NCBI GenBank assembly: GCA_964606765.1
Contig: CAZSIR010000123.1
Coordinates: forward strand, 1 to 9,039
DNA: 9,039 bases
Source: Ga0077527 sp964606765
Lineage (GTDB): Bacteria; Pseudomonadota; Gammaproteobacteria; Burkholderiales; SG8-41
Reading direction: 5' to 3'
Both the position numbers and the translations under genes were made by a program. Positions 1 to 6,156 of the stretch are shown here, one piece after another (position 1 is the first letter of the stretch; every line of letters begins with the position of its first letter). A model generated the notes under the pieces. The model ran no database searches, was not told the origin of the DNA, and saw only the letters and a program-made list of their open reading frames with translations.

Positions 1-377
1 TCGAACACCGGCAGCACGGATTTGCGCGACACCGAGGTCCAGCAGCCGAAGGTGACGGCAACCTTGTCCTGGGTCAGCAGCTGGCGGGCTTTTTCGGCGA
101 ACAGCGGCCAGTTCGAGGCCGGGTCGACGACGACGGGCTCGATTTTCATGCCCATCACACCGCCCTTGGCGTTGATTTCCTCAAAGGCCATCAGGGCGAC
201 ATCTTTCAGCACGGTTTCGCTGATGGCCATGGTGCCGGACAAGGAATGCAGGACGCCGACTTTTACTGTTTTGCCTTGTGCCAATGCGGCGGGTGATGCA
301 AGCCCGAAAGCCGAAGCGACGGCAACGGCACCGGTCAGTGCGAGTAACCGGTTGATGAATAATCTGCGGTGCGACAT
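1..377 (-). CDS. urtA: UrtA, urea ABC transporter substrate-binding protein (5' part, runs off left edge)
   Basis: Periplasmic binding protein that captures urea (or short amides in related systems) and delivers it to the UrtBCDE importer. 125 residues are visible, about 30% of the family's usual length; the rest lies beyond the left edge. The start at 377 is set by a good ribosome site (GGGAGG, 385-390, 7 bases upstream). Residues 1-33 form a signal peptide (cleavage probably after ALA at 33) with RRLFIN near the N-terminus, which resembles a twin-arginine motif without matching it fully. The mature part opens with VKVGVLHSLSGTMAISE, then EINAKGGVMG, VVVDPASNWPLFAEKARQLL and VTFGCWTSVSRKSVLPVF. 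This combination is diagnostic for UrtA/FmdD rather than for leucine-binding proteins. It is transcribed divergently from the porin and is probably driven by the sigma-54-type promoter at 455-470. Very likely correct; whether the ligand is urea or a short amide cannot be decided. Confidence 0.95.
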   Translation of the reverse strand, partial: MSHRRLFINRLLALTGAVAVASAFGLASPAALAQGKTVKVGVLHSLSGTMAISETVLKDVALMAFEEINAKGGVMGMKIEPVVVDPASNWPLFAEKARQLLTQDKVAVTFGCWTSVSRKSVLPVF

Positions 378-384
378 TTTGCTG

Positions 385-390
385 CCTCCC
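385..390 (-). promoter_or_regulatory. Ribosome binding site of urtA
   Basis: On the minus strand GGGAGG lies 7 bases before the ATG at 377. It supports this start, which gives a complete signal peptide. Confidence 0.75.
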
Positions 391-454
391 GTATGGATGT
401 GGATTCGCTGTTGCGTGAGGTAGCGCACTCCCTGTGCGTTACCCGGATCAGCAC

Positions 455-470
455 AGCAGGATTTGTGCCA
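455..470 (-). promoter_or_regulatory. Sigma-54-type promoter for urtA
   Basis: Read on the minus strand the sequence is TGGCACAAATCCTGCT. Against the sigma-54 consensus TGGCACG-N4-TTGCW it differs at two positions (G to A in the -24 box, first T to C in the -12 box) and keeps the invariant GG and GC with correct spacing. It predicts a start near 444 and a leader of about 67 bases. The porin promoter on the other strand shares the same TGGCAC and CTGCT boxes. NtrC-like dyads lie about 141 and 172 bases upstream. Motif match only. Confidence 0.75.
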
Positions 471-576
471 TCCACGGATGTTCACGGTTTGGGCGAAAAA
501 ACGCTGCTGTGCCGGACTCTTAGGGAGTTGCGGGCGCTTTTCATCGAAGGGTTGGCGGGTTTCACGAATAGCGTGT

Positions 577-593
577 CGTACCCGCGTGGTGCG
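577..593. promoter_or_regulatory. Candidate NtrC-binding site 1 in the urtA/porin control region
   Basis: CGTACCCGCGTGGTGCG matches 10 of the 13 defined positions of the NtrC dyad TGCACC-N4-TGGTGCA, including all of TGGTGC in the right arm. Its centre (585) is about -141 from the predicted urtA start and about -233 from the predicted porin start. It lies exactly 31 bp from the stronger site at 608-624, about three helical turns, so the two dimers would face the same side of the DNA. The match is weaker in the left arm. Confidence 0.55.
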
Positions 594-607
594 CGCCGTC
601 GCTTGAT

Positions 608-624
608 TGCCCGCTTGTGGTGCA
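608..624. promoter_or_regulatory. Candidate NtrC-binding site 2 in the urtA/porin control region
   Basis: TGCCCGCTTGTGGTGCA matches 11 of the 13 defined positions of TGCACC-N4-TGGTGCA, with the right arm perfect and the first three bases of the left arm perfect. Its centre (616) is about -172 from the predicted urtA start and about -202 from the predicted porin start. With the site at 577-593 it could form one shared enhancer serving both divergent sigma-54 promoters. Confidence 0.65.
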
Positions 625-791
625 ACAAATCTGTCACATGAATGGGCGGATGATTCGCGAGGCAATCACTCCCGATTTTTCATGTTGGACTGCCGGGCGA
701 TTTTCCAACACGACTTTTACTCTGCATGCATGTGTTTGTGATGCACGCCGGGATATCGCACAAGTTATTGCTACAAGTTGCCCGCAGCGGA

Positions 792-807
792 TGGCACGGA
801 TTCTGCT
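792..807 (+). promoter_or_regulatory. Sigma-54-type promoter for the porin gene
   Basis: TGGCACGGATTCTGCT matches the sigma-54 consensus TGGCACG-N4-TTGCW at every defined position except the first T of the -12 box. The -24 box is perfect and the GG-to-GC spacing is exact. It predicts a start near 818 and a 71-base leader before the ATG at 889. This is the best of the three sigma-54-type elements in the window. Confidence 0.8.
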
Positions 808-820
808 CTTTCCGAATCAG

Positions 821-846
821 TGCACCTATGCATTTGTCATGGTGCA
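821..846 (+). other. Hairpin at the 5' end of the predicted porin mRNA
   Basis: TGCACC-T-ATG (821-830) pairs with CATGGTGCA (838-846) as a 9-bp stem with one bulged T and a 7-base loop. It would begin about 3 bases after the predicted sigma-54 start, a place where a stem can protect an mRNA from 5' decay. The arms are also NtrC half-sites, but they are too far apart (14 bp between them) for a normal NtrC dyad. Confidence 0.45.
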
Positions 847-875
847 TGGCGTGCATATAACCAATCGCTACTGCT

Positions 876-882
876 AAGGGAG
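876..882 (+). promoter_or_regulatory. Ribosome binding site that fixes the porin start
   Basis: AAGGGAG lies 6 bases before the ATG at 889. The same reading frame is open further upstream to 778, but that extension has no ribosome site, would precede the signal peptide with an unlikely leader, and would start upstream of the -24/-12 element. The start at 889 is therefore preferred. Confidence 0.8.
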
Positions 883-888
883 CCACAG

Positions 889-2109
889 ATGCGAGCAATT
901 CAACCAACGACGGGAAGTTCTGATTTGAAGGCAAGGGGGCTGCATAAGCTGCGTGCGTCAGCTGCCGGTGTTCTGGGGGCGCTGACCGTGTTCGCCGCAC
1001 CGGTGCAGGCGGCAGAGATCAAGCTCAGCGACGAGGCTGGCGTGACGGCGGGGATCGGACTGCGCACAAGCTACACCTCCAGGGAAATGGGCGCTCCCAA
1101 CGGCACTTCCCGGTCCAATGATTTCGCGCTGGACAACGTGCGGCTGTATCTCGGCGGACACTACGGCAAAATCATCAAGGCCACCTTCAACACCGAGCGC
1201 ACCGGCGGTCCGGCCGCTACCGGCGGTGATTCGGTGCGGGTCATGGATGCAATCGTCCAGTTTGAATTCGCACCCGAGTTCAATTTGTGGATGGGCCGGA
1301 TGCTGCCGCCCAGTGACCGCGCGAATCTCTACGGGCCGTTCTTTGCGCTGCCATGGTCATATCCCGGCGTGGTTTCCAACTATCCCAATATCGGGGTTGG
1401 CCGTGACAACGGCGTGATGGCCTGGGGCAAGCCGTTCAATTCCAAGCTGGTGTATTCATTTGGTGCGTACGAAGGCCACAACAAGAATGCCGCGCTGTCC
1501 GGTGCGTCCGACAAATTGCTCTATGCAGGGCGTCTGGCATTCAATTTCTGGGATGCCGAGCCCGCACCGGCCCATTACACCGGTGGCTGGTATGGCGGCA
1601 GCAAGGACATCCTGACAGTGGCGGTTGCCGGCAACACGCAGACTGATGGCGTGGGCACTGCGGCAGCACCGGGCGATCTGAAGATTTTCAGCACAGACCT
1701 GCTGTTCGAAAAGAAATTTTCGGTGGGTGTGCCGACTTTCGAGGCGGCTTATTACAAGTATGACCTCGGCACCGTGGATTGCGGTTCCGGCGAGCCTGGG
1801 TCCGGCGCATGTCCTGTCGGTGACAATTTCGGCGGACAGGTCGATGGCAAGGCGTACCTCATTGGCGGCGCCTTCCTGTTCCCGCAAAAAATCGGCTGGG
1901 GCCAGCTGCAGCCGTATTTCCGCTACCAGAAGCTCGAGCGCACTCTGAGCAACACCACCAGCAAGGCGCTTGATTTCGGCATCAACTACATCATCAAGGG
2001 GCCGAATGCCAAGGTGAGCCTGACTTATTCGAAGTTTGAAGACAGCAGGCTGGTTGCGCCCGCCAATGATGTCGACCAGATCGTGCTGGGCGTGCAGCTG
2101 CAGTACTGA
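889..2109 (+). CDS. Outer-membrane porin, possible nitrogen-regulated (FmdC/OprP-like)
   Basis: A 406-residue outer-membrane beta-barrel. Residues 1-41 are a long signal peptide with a basic stretch (KARGLHKLR) and a hydrophobic core ending in APVQA, followed by mature AEIKLSDEAGVTAG. The mature protein alternates polar and hydrophobic residues and ends in LQLQY, the aromatic C-terminus expected for BAM-assembled barrels. A conserved WMGRMLPPSDRANLYGPFF block (around residues 130-150) is of the kind seen in OprP/OprO-type trimeric porins. Cys298 and Cys308 sit in a Gly/Ser-rich segment that is probably a surface loop and may form a disulfide. It is divergent from urtA with its own sigma-54-type promoter. 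By analogy with FmdC, the amide/urea porin of Methylophilus encoded beside a UrtA-like protein, it probably admits small nitrogen compounds. Porin identity is firm; the substrate is inferred from context. Confidence 0.87.
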   Translation: MRAIQPTTGSSDLKARGLHKLRASAAGVLGALTVFAAPVQAAEIKLSDEAGVTAGIGLRTSYTSREMGAPNGTSRSNDFALDNVRLYLGGHYGKIIKATFNTERTGGPAATGGDSVRVMDAIVQFEFAPEFNLWMGRMLPPSDRANLYGPFFALPWSYPGVVSNYPNIGVGRDNGVMAWGKPFNSKLVYSFGAYEGHNKNAALSGASDKLLYAGRLAFNFWDAEPAPAHYTGGWYGGSKDILTVAVAGNTQTDGVGTAAAPGDLKIFSTDLLFEKKFSVGVPTFEAAYYKYDLGTVDCGSGEPGSGACPVGDNFGGQVDGKAYLIGGAFLFPQKIGWGQLQPYFRYQKLERTLSNTTSKALDFGINYIIKGPNAKVSLTYSKFEDSRLVAPANDVDQIVLGVQLQY

Positions 2110-2141
2110 TCATTTCGGGCTGAACCCGATTGTTCGCATCG

Positions 2142-2180
2142 CTTCGGGCGCCATGGCAAACATGGCGCCCGAAGTGTTTT
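2142..2180 (+). terminator. Hairpin terminator after the porin gene
   Basis: A perfect 14-bp stem (2142-2155 with 2161-2174) closes a 5-base loop GCAAA and is followed by TGTTTT. A smaller 5-bp hairpin (2115-2119 with 2125-2129) precedes it. The large stem lies between the convergent ends of the porin gene and atzE, so it could also stop transcription from the other side. Read on the minus strand, however, it is not followed by a T-run. Confidence 0.85.
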
Positions 2181-2194
2181 ATGCAACGGGTGTT

Positions 2195-3577
2195 TCAGAC
2201 CACGGGTGATTTCGCCAGTCCGGCGGCTTCCAGTGCGCGTGCGGCGCGCAGGCAAAGGTCTTCGCGCCAGGGCGCGGCAATCAGTTGCACGCCGATCGGC
2301 ATGCCGTCGCCCGTCCACAGCGGGGCAACGGCGACCGGCAATCCGATGAATGAAATCGGTTGGGTGAGCAAACCGATGTTCGGGCGTACCGGCAGGGTTT
2401 CGCCGTTGAGCACCATGGTTTCCGCTCCGATGGGCGTTGCCGTGCAGGGCGTGGCCGGTGCCAGCAGCAGGTCGTAACGAGAGAAAACCTCGCGCACGGA
2501 TTCCTGGAACCAGCGGCGAAAACGCTGTGCGCGCACATACCACCCGGCGGGCAGCATCGCGCCGGCGCAGAGCCGTTCCCGTGACAGCGGTTCAAAGTCT
2601 TCCGGCCGTCGGCGCAGTTCTTCGGCATAAAACGCGCCGCTTTCCGCGGCGGTGATGATGAATGCCGCGGCACGGGCGCGATGGGCTTCCGGCAGCATGA
2701 CGGTATCGATTGCACCCAAGGCGGCGCCCGCCCTTGATACCGCATCGCGGGCAGCGGCATCCGCCCAATGCTCGAAATGGCCGCCGAGGACGCCGACGCG
2801 CAGGTCGCGCAGGCCGCGCTCAAGCGACGGCAGGGCCGGTTCGACCGGTCTTCCGGCGCAGGCCGGGTCAGCGGCATCGGCGCCCTGCAGCGCATCGTAG
2901 ACCAGGGCGAGGTCGCCGGCATTGCGGGCAAGAGGCCCAAGATGATCGAGGCTGGGCACGAAGGGATATGAGCCGGTGCGGGACAGGCGGCCAAAGGTCG
3001 GCTTCAGTCCGAAGGTGCCGCAGAATGAGGAGGGCACCCGGATTGAACCGTTGGTGTCGGAGGCCAGGGAAAAATAGGCCAGCCCCGCTGCAACAGCGGC
3101 TCCGGAGCCACCGGAGGAACCGCCGGCGACACGTGTCGGATCGCGCGGATTGCGGGTGACGCCAAAGTGGGTGTTTTCAGTGGTGAAGCCGTATGCATAG
3201 GCATCCATGTTGAGCGCACCCGTGAGGACTGCGCCCGCGGCATGCATGCGTTGCACCAGCGTGGCGTCGTTTCGGGCCGGCGGGTCTTCGACACGGAGTC
3301 TGGCCCCGGCAAGGGTGGTCACGCCTTTCAGGTCAAACAGATTCTTGACCGCATACGGGACGCCTGCCAGCGGCGGGAGCGCGCCGTTCTTCGCGCGCAG
3401 GGCATCCACGGCACGGGCTTCGCTGCGGGCGCGATCGGCAAGCACTGCGGTAAAGCTGTTGAATTGCCGGTCCAGCGCCTGGATCCGCGCAATGACGGCA
3501 TCCGTGATTTCAAGCGCGGAAGCCCGGCCGCTGCGCAGCAGATCAACGCACTCCCGGGCGGACTCCGGCAGGCTCAC
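2195..3577 (-). CDS. atzE: AtzE-type amidase, catalytic subunit (1-carboxybiuret hydrolase-like)
   Basis: A 460-residue amidase-signature enzyme. The catalytic triad is visible: Lys78 (GVPYAVKNLFD), cis-Ser154 (AGGSSGGS) and nucleophile Ser178 (SDTNGSIRVPSSFCG). The 24-residue gap between the two serines is the family standard. The DTNGSIR variant in place of DTGGSIR and the small partner gene upstream place it with AtzE rather than GatA. Characterised AtzE needs AtzG and deaminates 1-carboxybiuret to urea-1,3-dicarboxylate in the cyanuric acid pathway. The start is GTG at 3577, inside the stop of atzG (GTGA overlap). It has little ribosome site of its own, so translation is probably coupled. 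It ends just before the shared hairpin at 2142-2180. No ring-opening enzyme is seen nearby, so the true substrate may be another carboxylated or ureido amide. Family call strong, exact reaction less so. Confidence 0.87.
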   Translation of the reverse strand: MSLPESARECVDLLRSGRASALEITDAVIARIQALDRQFNSFTAVLADRARSEARAVDALRAKNGALPPLAGVPYAVKNLFDLKGVTTLAGARLRVEDPPARNDATLVQRMHAAGAVLTGALNMDAYAYGFTTENTHFGVTRNPRDPTRVAGGSSGGSGAAVAAGLAYFSLASDTNGSIRVPSSFCGTFGLKPTFGRLSRTGSYPFVPSLDHLGPLARNAGDLALVYDALQGADAADPACAGRPVEPALPSLERGLRDLRVGVLGGHFEHWADAAARDAVSRAGAALGAIDTVMLPEAHRARAAAFIITAAESGAFYAEELRRRPEDFEPLSRERLCAGAMLPAGWYVRAQRFRRWFQESVREVFSRYDLLLAPATPCTATPIGAETMVLNGETLPVRPNIGLLTQPISFIGLPVAVAPLWTGDGMPIGVQLIAAPWREDLCLRAARALEAAGLAKSPVV

Positions 3578-3762
3578 GGCCGGAATACCGGTGCAGGCTC
3601 AAGCGCTGCATCCAGCGGAAAATTCTCGAGCAGTTCCGCCATGGCGGCGATGCGCTGGAGCTGCAGGATGATTTCCGCGCGTCTGGCCGCGCTCAACTCG
3701 AAGCCGTTGAGCGCGGCCATGGTGTCCACGTAGGCGGACCAGTCCATGGATGATCCAGTCAT
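3574..3762 (-). CDS. atzG: AtzG-like small subunit (DUF4089, GatC-like)
   Basis: A 62-residue protein that is mostly helical by eye (SAYVDTMAALNGFELSAARR, then RAEIILQLQRIAAMAELLENF) and ends in LEPAPVFRP. This is the pattern of DUF4089/AtzG, a GatC-like partner that stabilises and completes AtzE, much as GatC does for GatA. AtzG proteins are usually about 60-70 residues, so it is full length. Its TGA stop overlaps the GTG start of atzE, which favours 1:1 synthesis of the complex. The start is uncertain: the ATG at 3762 has only a weak AAAGACGG upstream, which sits inside a small hairpin (3763-3779), and the ATG at 3747 would give 57 residues. Genes this small are often missed by automated annotation. 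Confidence 0.85.
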   Translation of the reverse strand: MTGSSMDWSAYVDTMAALNGFELSAARRAEIILQLQRIAAMAELLENFPLDAALEPAPVFRP

Positions 3763-3779
3763 GCCGTCTTTATGACGGC
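3763..3779 (-). other. Small hairpin directly before the atzG start codon
   Basis: GCCGTC (3763-3768) and GACGGC (3774-3779) are perfect 6-bp arms around a 5-base loop. On the mRNA the stem ends immediately before the ATG at 3762 and covers where a ribosome site would be, so it may limit atzG/atzE translation or favour the alternative start at 3747. It is too short, and lacks a T-run, to be a terminator. Confidence 0.4.
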
Positions 3780-3793
3780 GATGTCAATGGCTG

Positions 3794-5374
3794 TCAATGT
3801 GCGGGCGCGCCCTGGACATGCTCCGGTTCACTGGCAGCGGCCGGAGCGGGCTGTGATTTCGCACACCACAGCAATACCACGGCCACCATCAGGTAGCTGA
3901 ATGCGACCAATGGTGACCTGGCGATGCCGATGGCCTCGCTGTGCATGAAGCCGAAAAAAGTCAGGACAGCGCCGGCGGCGGCGAAAGCCGCGGCCTTGCG
4001 GTAGGCGCGGTCGATGATGCAGGCGGAAACCGCGGCGAGAATCAGGCTGACCAGGATCGCGCCGCTGCCGAGGATTTCGAGGCCGTGGTAAAGCACGCCG
4101 ACCTGCCCCAGCTTGTCGAGTCCGACTGTCATAGCGTTGGTGCCGGCAGCGCCCAGCGCGTTGTCGATCTGCAGTTTGCCCCAGGCGGCAACCTGGGGAA
4201 TCAGGGACAGCACGACTGCCGGGGCATGCTTGTGGGGGGTTTCCTGGAAAGCCTGGGCGCCGATCAGCATGCCGATATAGAGAAGGATGGGCGAAATCGC
4301 CACGACTGGAATCAGTGCCATCATCAGCGCCAATATGCCGAACCACGACATGATCAGCACCATCACCCCGGTTGCAGCGGAGTAACCGATGCGGCCGCCG
4401 ATGGCTTTCCAGCCGGGATGGCCGATGTAAACAGCGTTGATGAAGGGGTTGCCGAGCAGACAGCCGACCAGGCTGACGACGCCGTCGGCGGTGAGTACGC
4501 GCGTGGTCGGAAAGCTGTCGCCACCCGCGGCCGCGCTCTCGACGTTGTCCATGGCCTCGACCAGGTCGTAGATGCCGAAGGGGATCGCGGTCACCAGGAT
4601 GATGCCGAGAAACTCGAAGCCGGAAAACACGTGGCCAAAGGCCGGAATCGGGAAGGAAAAGCCGAAGGTGGAAAAGGATGCCCCGAGATTGGCGAGGCTC
4701 ATGCCGCCGAAATTGAAGCCGATCGCGGTGGAGCCCCAGGCGATCAGCGAACCGACGGCGATGGCGACCAGGCCGGCCGGGATGCCCTTGAAATAACGCA
4801 CGCCGCCGAACCAGCTGGCAAGCAGGATGGCGAAACAGACGATGCCGATCACCGGCGTCATGTACATTTCCAGCGCCGGGCGCATCGAGATGAAGGCGAT
4901 GGAAACACCGGCCAGCGCGCCGAGCAATGCGGCGCGCGGCGTGATGCGGCGGATGAAGGGCGCGATGAAGCCGCCGATCATCAGCACAAAACTCTGCACG
5001 AAGACCCAGGTCAGCCCGGCTTCCCAGCCTTTGATGGGGTCCCCGGTCTTGAGCGAGATCGGCAGCATGATCACGAACACCACGACGAACATGTGCGGCA
5101 CGCTGATGCCCGAGGGCAGCGCGCAAACGTCCGTGCGGCCGGTTTCCTTGGCGAGCTTGTACGCCAGCCAGGCGTAGTAGATCGTGCTCAGGAACAGCAT
5201 CAGTCCGGTGGCGGGCAGAATGCGGCCGAATATCAGCTCATCGGGCATTTTCAGCACATAACGCAGCAATGCCGTCAGCGTCAGCATGTTGACCAGGATG
5301 TTGGTGCCGAAGCCAAAGAAGGCATTCCAGTCGCCGGGCACCCAGAGGGCCGGCTTGTGTGCGTTCGCAGTCAT
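3794..5374 (-). CDS. NCS2-type (xanthine/uracil/AzgA-like) permease, substrate unknown
   Basis: A 526-residue inner-membrane protein with about 12-14 hydrophobic spans, within the NCS2/AzgA nucleobase permease group by overall pattern. The N-terminus WVPGDWNAFFGFGTNILVN leads into the first span. The polar motif YDLVEAMDNVESAAAGGD (residues 269-286) falls where NCS2 carriers place substrate-contacting acidic residues, followed by GNPFINAVYIGHPGWKAIGG (309-328). The C-terminal tail is hydrophilic and Pro/Ala/His-rich. AGGGAGA lies 6 bases before the ATG at 5374. It sits 54 bases after the biuH-like gene and 31 bases before atzG in the same direction, so all four are probably one operon. It is a reasonable candidate importer for the compound degraded by BiuH/AtzGE, for example a ureide, biuret, or ring imide such as cyanurate. 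That substrate is an inference from position, since classical NCS2 carriers move purines and uracil. Confidence 0.83.
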   Translation of the reverse strand: MTANAHKPALWVPGDWNAFFGFGTNILVNMLTLTALLRYVLKMPDELIFGRILPATGLMLFLSTIYYAWLAYKLAKETGRTDVCALPSGISVPHMFVVVFVIMLPISLKTGDPIKGWEAGLTWVFVQSFVLMIGGFIAPFIRRITPRAALLGALAGVSIAFISMRPALEMYMTPVIGIVCFAILLASWFGGVRYFKGIPAGLVAIAVGSLIAWGSTAIGFNFGGMSLANLGASFSTFGFSFPIPAFGHVFSGFEFLGIILVTAIPFGIYDLVEAMDNVESAAAGGDSFPTTRVLTADGVVSLVGCLLGNPFINAVYIGHPGWKAIGGRIGYSAATGVMVLIMSWFGILALMMALIPVVAISPILLYIGMLIGAQAFQETPHKHAPAVVLSLIPQVAAWGKLQIDNALGAAGTNAMTVGLDKLGQVGVLYHGLEILGSGAILVSLILAAVSACIIDRAYRKAAAFAAAGAVLTFFGFMHSEAIGIARSPLVAFSYLMVAVVLLWCAKSQPAPAAASEPEHVQGAPAH

Positions 5375-5428
5375 CTTGTTCTCCCTGTTGTGTTTGCCTG
5401 AATCCCCGAATACCCGCCTGCCGCGTGC

Positions 5429-6097
5429 TCAGCCCAGCGCAGCAAGCACTTTGGCCGAATCCGAAACCCAGCCGAAAATTCCGCCCTGGGCCTTGACCAT
5501 GCGCAGGGCCACGTCATGAAATTCCGGAATGTAGGAGGCGCAGCAGTCGCCGGGCACGATGCAGCGATAGCCGCGGTCGTTGCCTTCGCGCACGGTGGTG
5601 TGGACGCAGACCTCGGTGGTGACGCCGCAGACGATCAGGTTTTCGATGCCGCGGTGCTGCAGGATGGAATGCAGGTCGGTGGCGTAGAAAGCCCCCTTGC
5701 CGGGTTTGTCGATGACCGGTTCGCCGGGCTGCGGATAGAGCGATGCGACGATGTCATGTCCGGGTTCGCCGCGGATCAGGATGCGCCCCATCGGGCCGGG
5801 CGCGCCGATGCGCAGGCTGGGTGCGCCGCGCTCCACCTTGGCCGGCGGCGCGTCGCTCATGTCGGGGCGGTGGCCCTCGCGGGTGTGGATGATCAGCAGC
5901 TTGTGTCTGCGCGCGCCGGCCAGCAGGGCCTGGCAGGGTTTGATGGCGGCGGCCAGCAGCGAAACGTCGTTGCCCAGCGATGCGCCGAATCCACCCGGTT
6001 CGAGGAAGTCGCGCTGCATGTCGATGATGATCACCGCGGTGCGCGCAGGATCGACGGCTATGGCTTCGGGTTCGGCGGCTATGAGTACCTGGTTCAT
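5429..6097 (-). CDS. biuH: Biuret hydrolase-like isochorismatase-family amidohydrolase
   Basis: A 222-residue cysteine hydrolase. The isochorismatase-family catalytic triad is complete: Asp26 (AVIIIDMQRDF), Lys131 (VIDKPGKGAFYATD) and Cys164 (CGVTTEVCVHTT). The Lys-to-Cys gap of 33 residues is as I recall for biuret hydrolase of Rhizobium. Further blocks match my memory of that enzyme: HTREGHRPD, GRILIRGEPGHDI, LYPQPGEPVIDKPGKG, REGNDRGY and MVKAQGGIFGWVS. Biuret hydrolase converts biuret to allophanate and ammonia in the cytoplasm. RutB (ureidoacrylate hydrolase) is the nearest alternative, but the EGHRPD and RGEPG blocks favour BiuH. It is the first gene of the unit with the permease and atzGE, behind a sigma-54-type promoter at 6157-6172. 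The start at 6097 has only a weak AGG upstream. Family certain, biuret as substrate probable. Confidence 0.85.
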   Translation of the reverse strand: MNQVLIAAEPEAIAVDPARTAVIIIDMQRDFLEPGGFGASLGNDVSLLAAAIKPCQALLAGARRHKLLIIHTREGHRPDMSDAPPAKVERGAPSLRIGAPGPMGRILIRGEPGHDIVASLYPQPGEPVIDKPGKGAFYATDLHSILQHRGIENLIVCGVTTEVCVHTTVREGNDRGYRCIVPGDCCASYIPEFHDVALRMVKAQGGIFGWVSDSAKVLAALG

Positions 6098-6156
6098 CGC
6101 GGTGCCTGTTTCACGTTATGCCGTTGTCTTGCGGGCCGGTTTTACAGTCACCAAAA

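Larger units (their letters stand above)
378..888. promoter_or_regulatory. Divergent control region between urtA and the porin gene
   Basis: This 511-bp stretch has no convincing gene; its short open frames have no good ribosome site and no recognisable product. It holds a sigma-54-type promoter facing each way (455-470 minus, 792-807 plus) and two NtrC-like dyads between them (577-593, 608-624). It also holds a looser TGCAT-N9-ATGCA dyad at 727-745 and a hairpin in the porin leader (821-846). The length is generous for a divergent promoter pair and leaves room for DNA looping. I found no perfect IHF consensus here, unlike the biuH promoter region. Confidence 0.75.

Noticed and set aside
490..515. 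A third possible sigma-54 element on the minus strand (around CTGCTGTGCCGG)
   Set aside because: The -12 GC is not at the required distance from the GG of the -24 box.
778..888. Upstream extension of the porin reading frame to 778
   Set aside because: It has no ribosome site, would put 37 unlikely residues before a good signal peptide, and would begin upstream of the sigma-54 element. The ATG at 889 has AAGGGAG at the right distance.
3941..5401. Long open frame (486 codons) on the plus strand opposite the permease gene
   Set aside because: It is very rich in Gly, Asp, Glu, His and Gln with no domain pattern, typical of the antisense of a GC-rich membrane-protein gene. The minus-strand permease is clearly the real gene.
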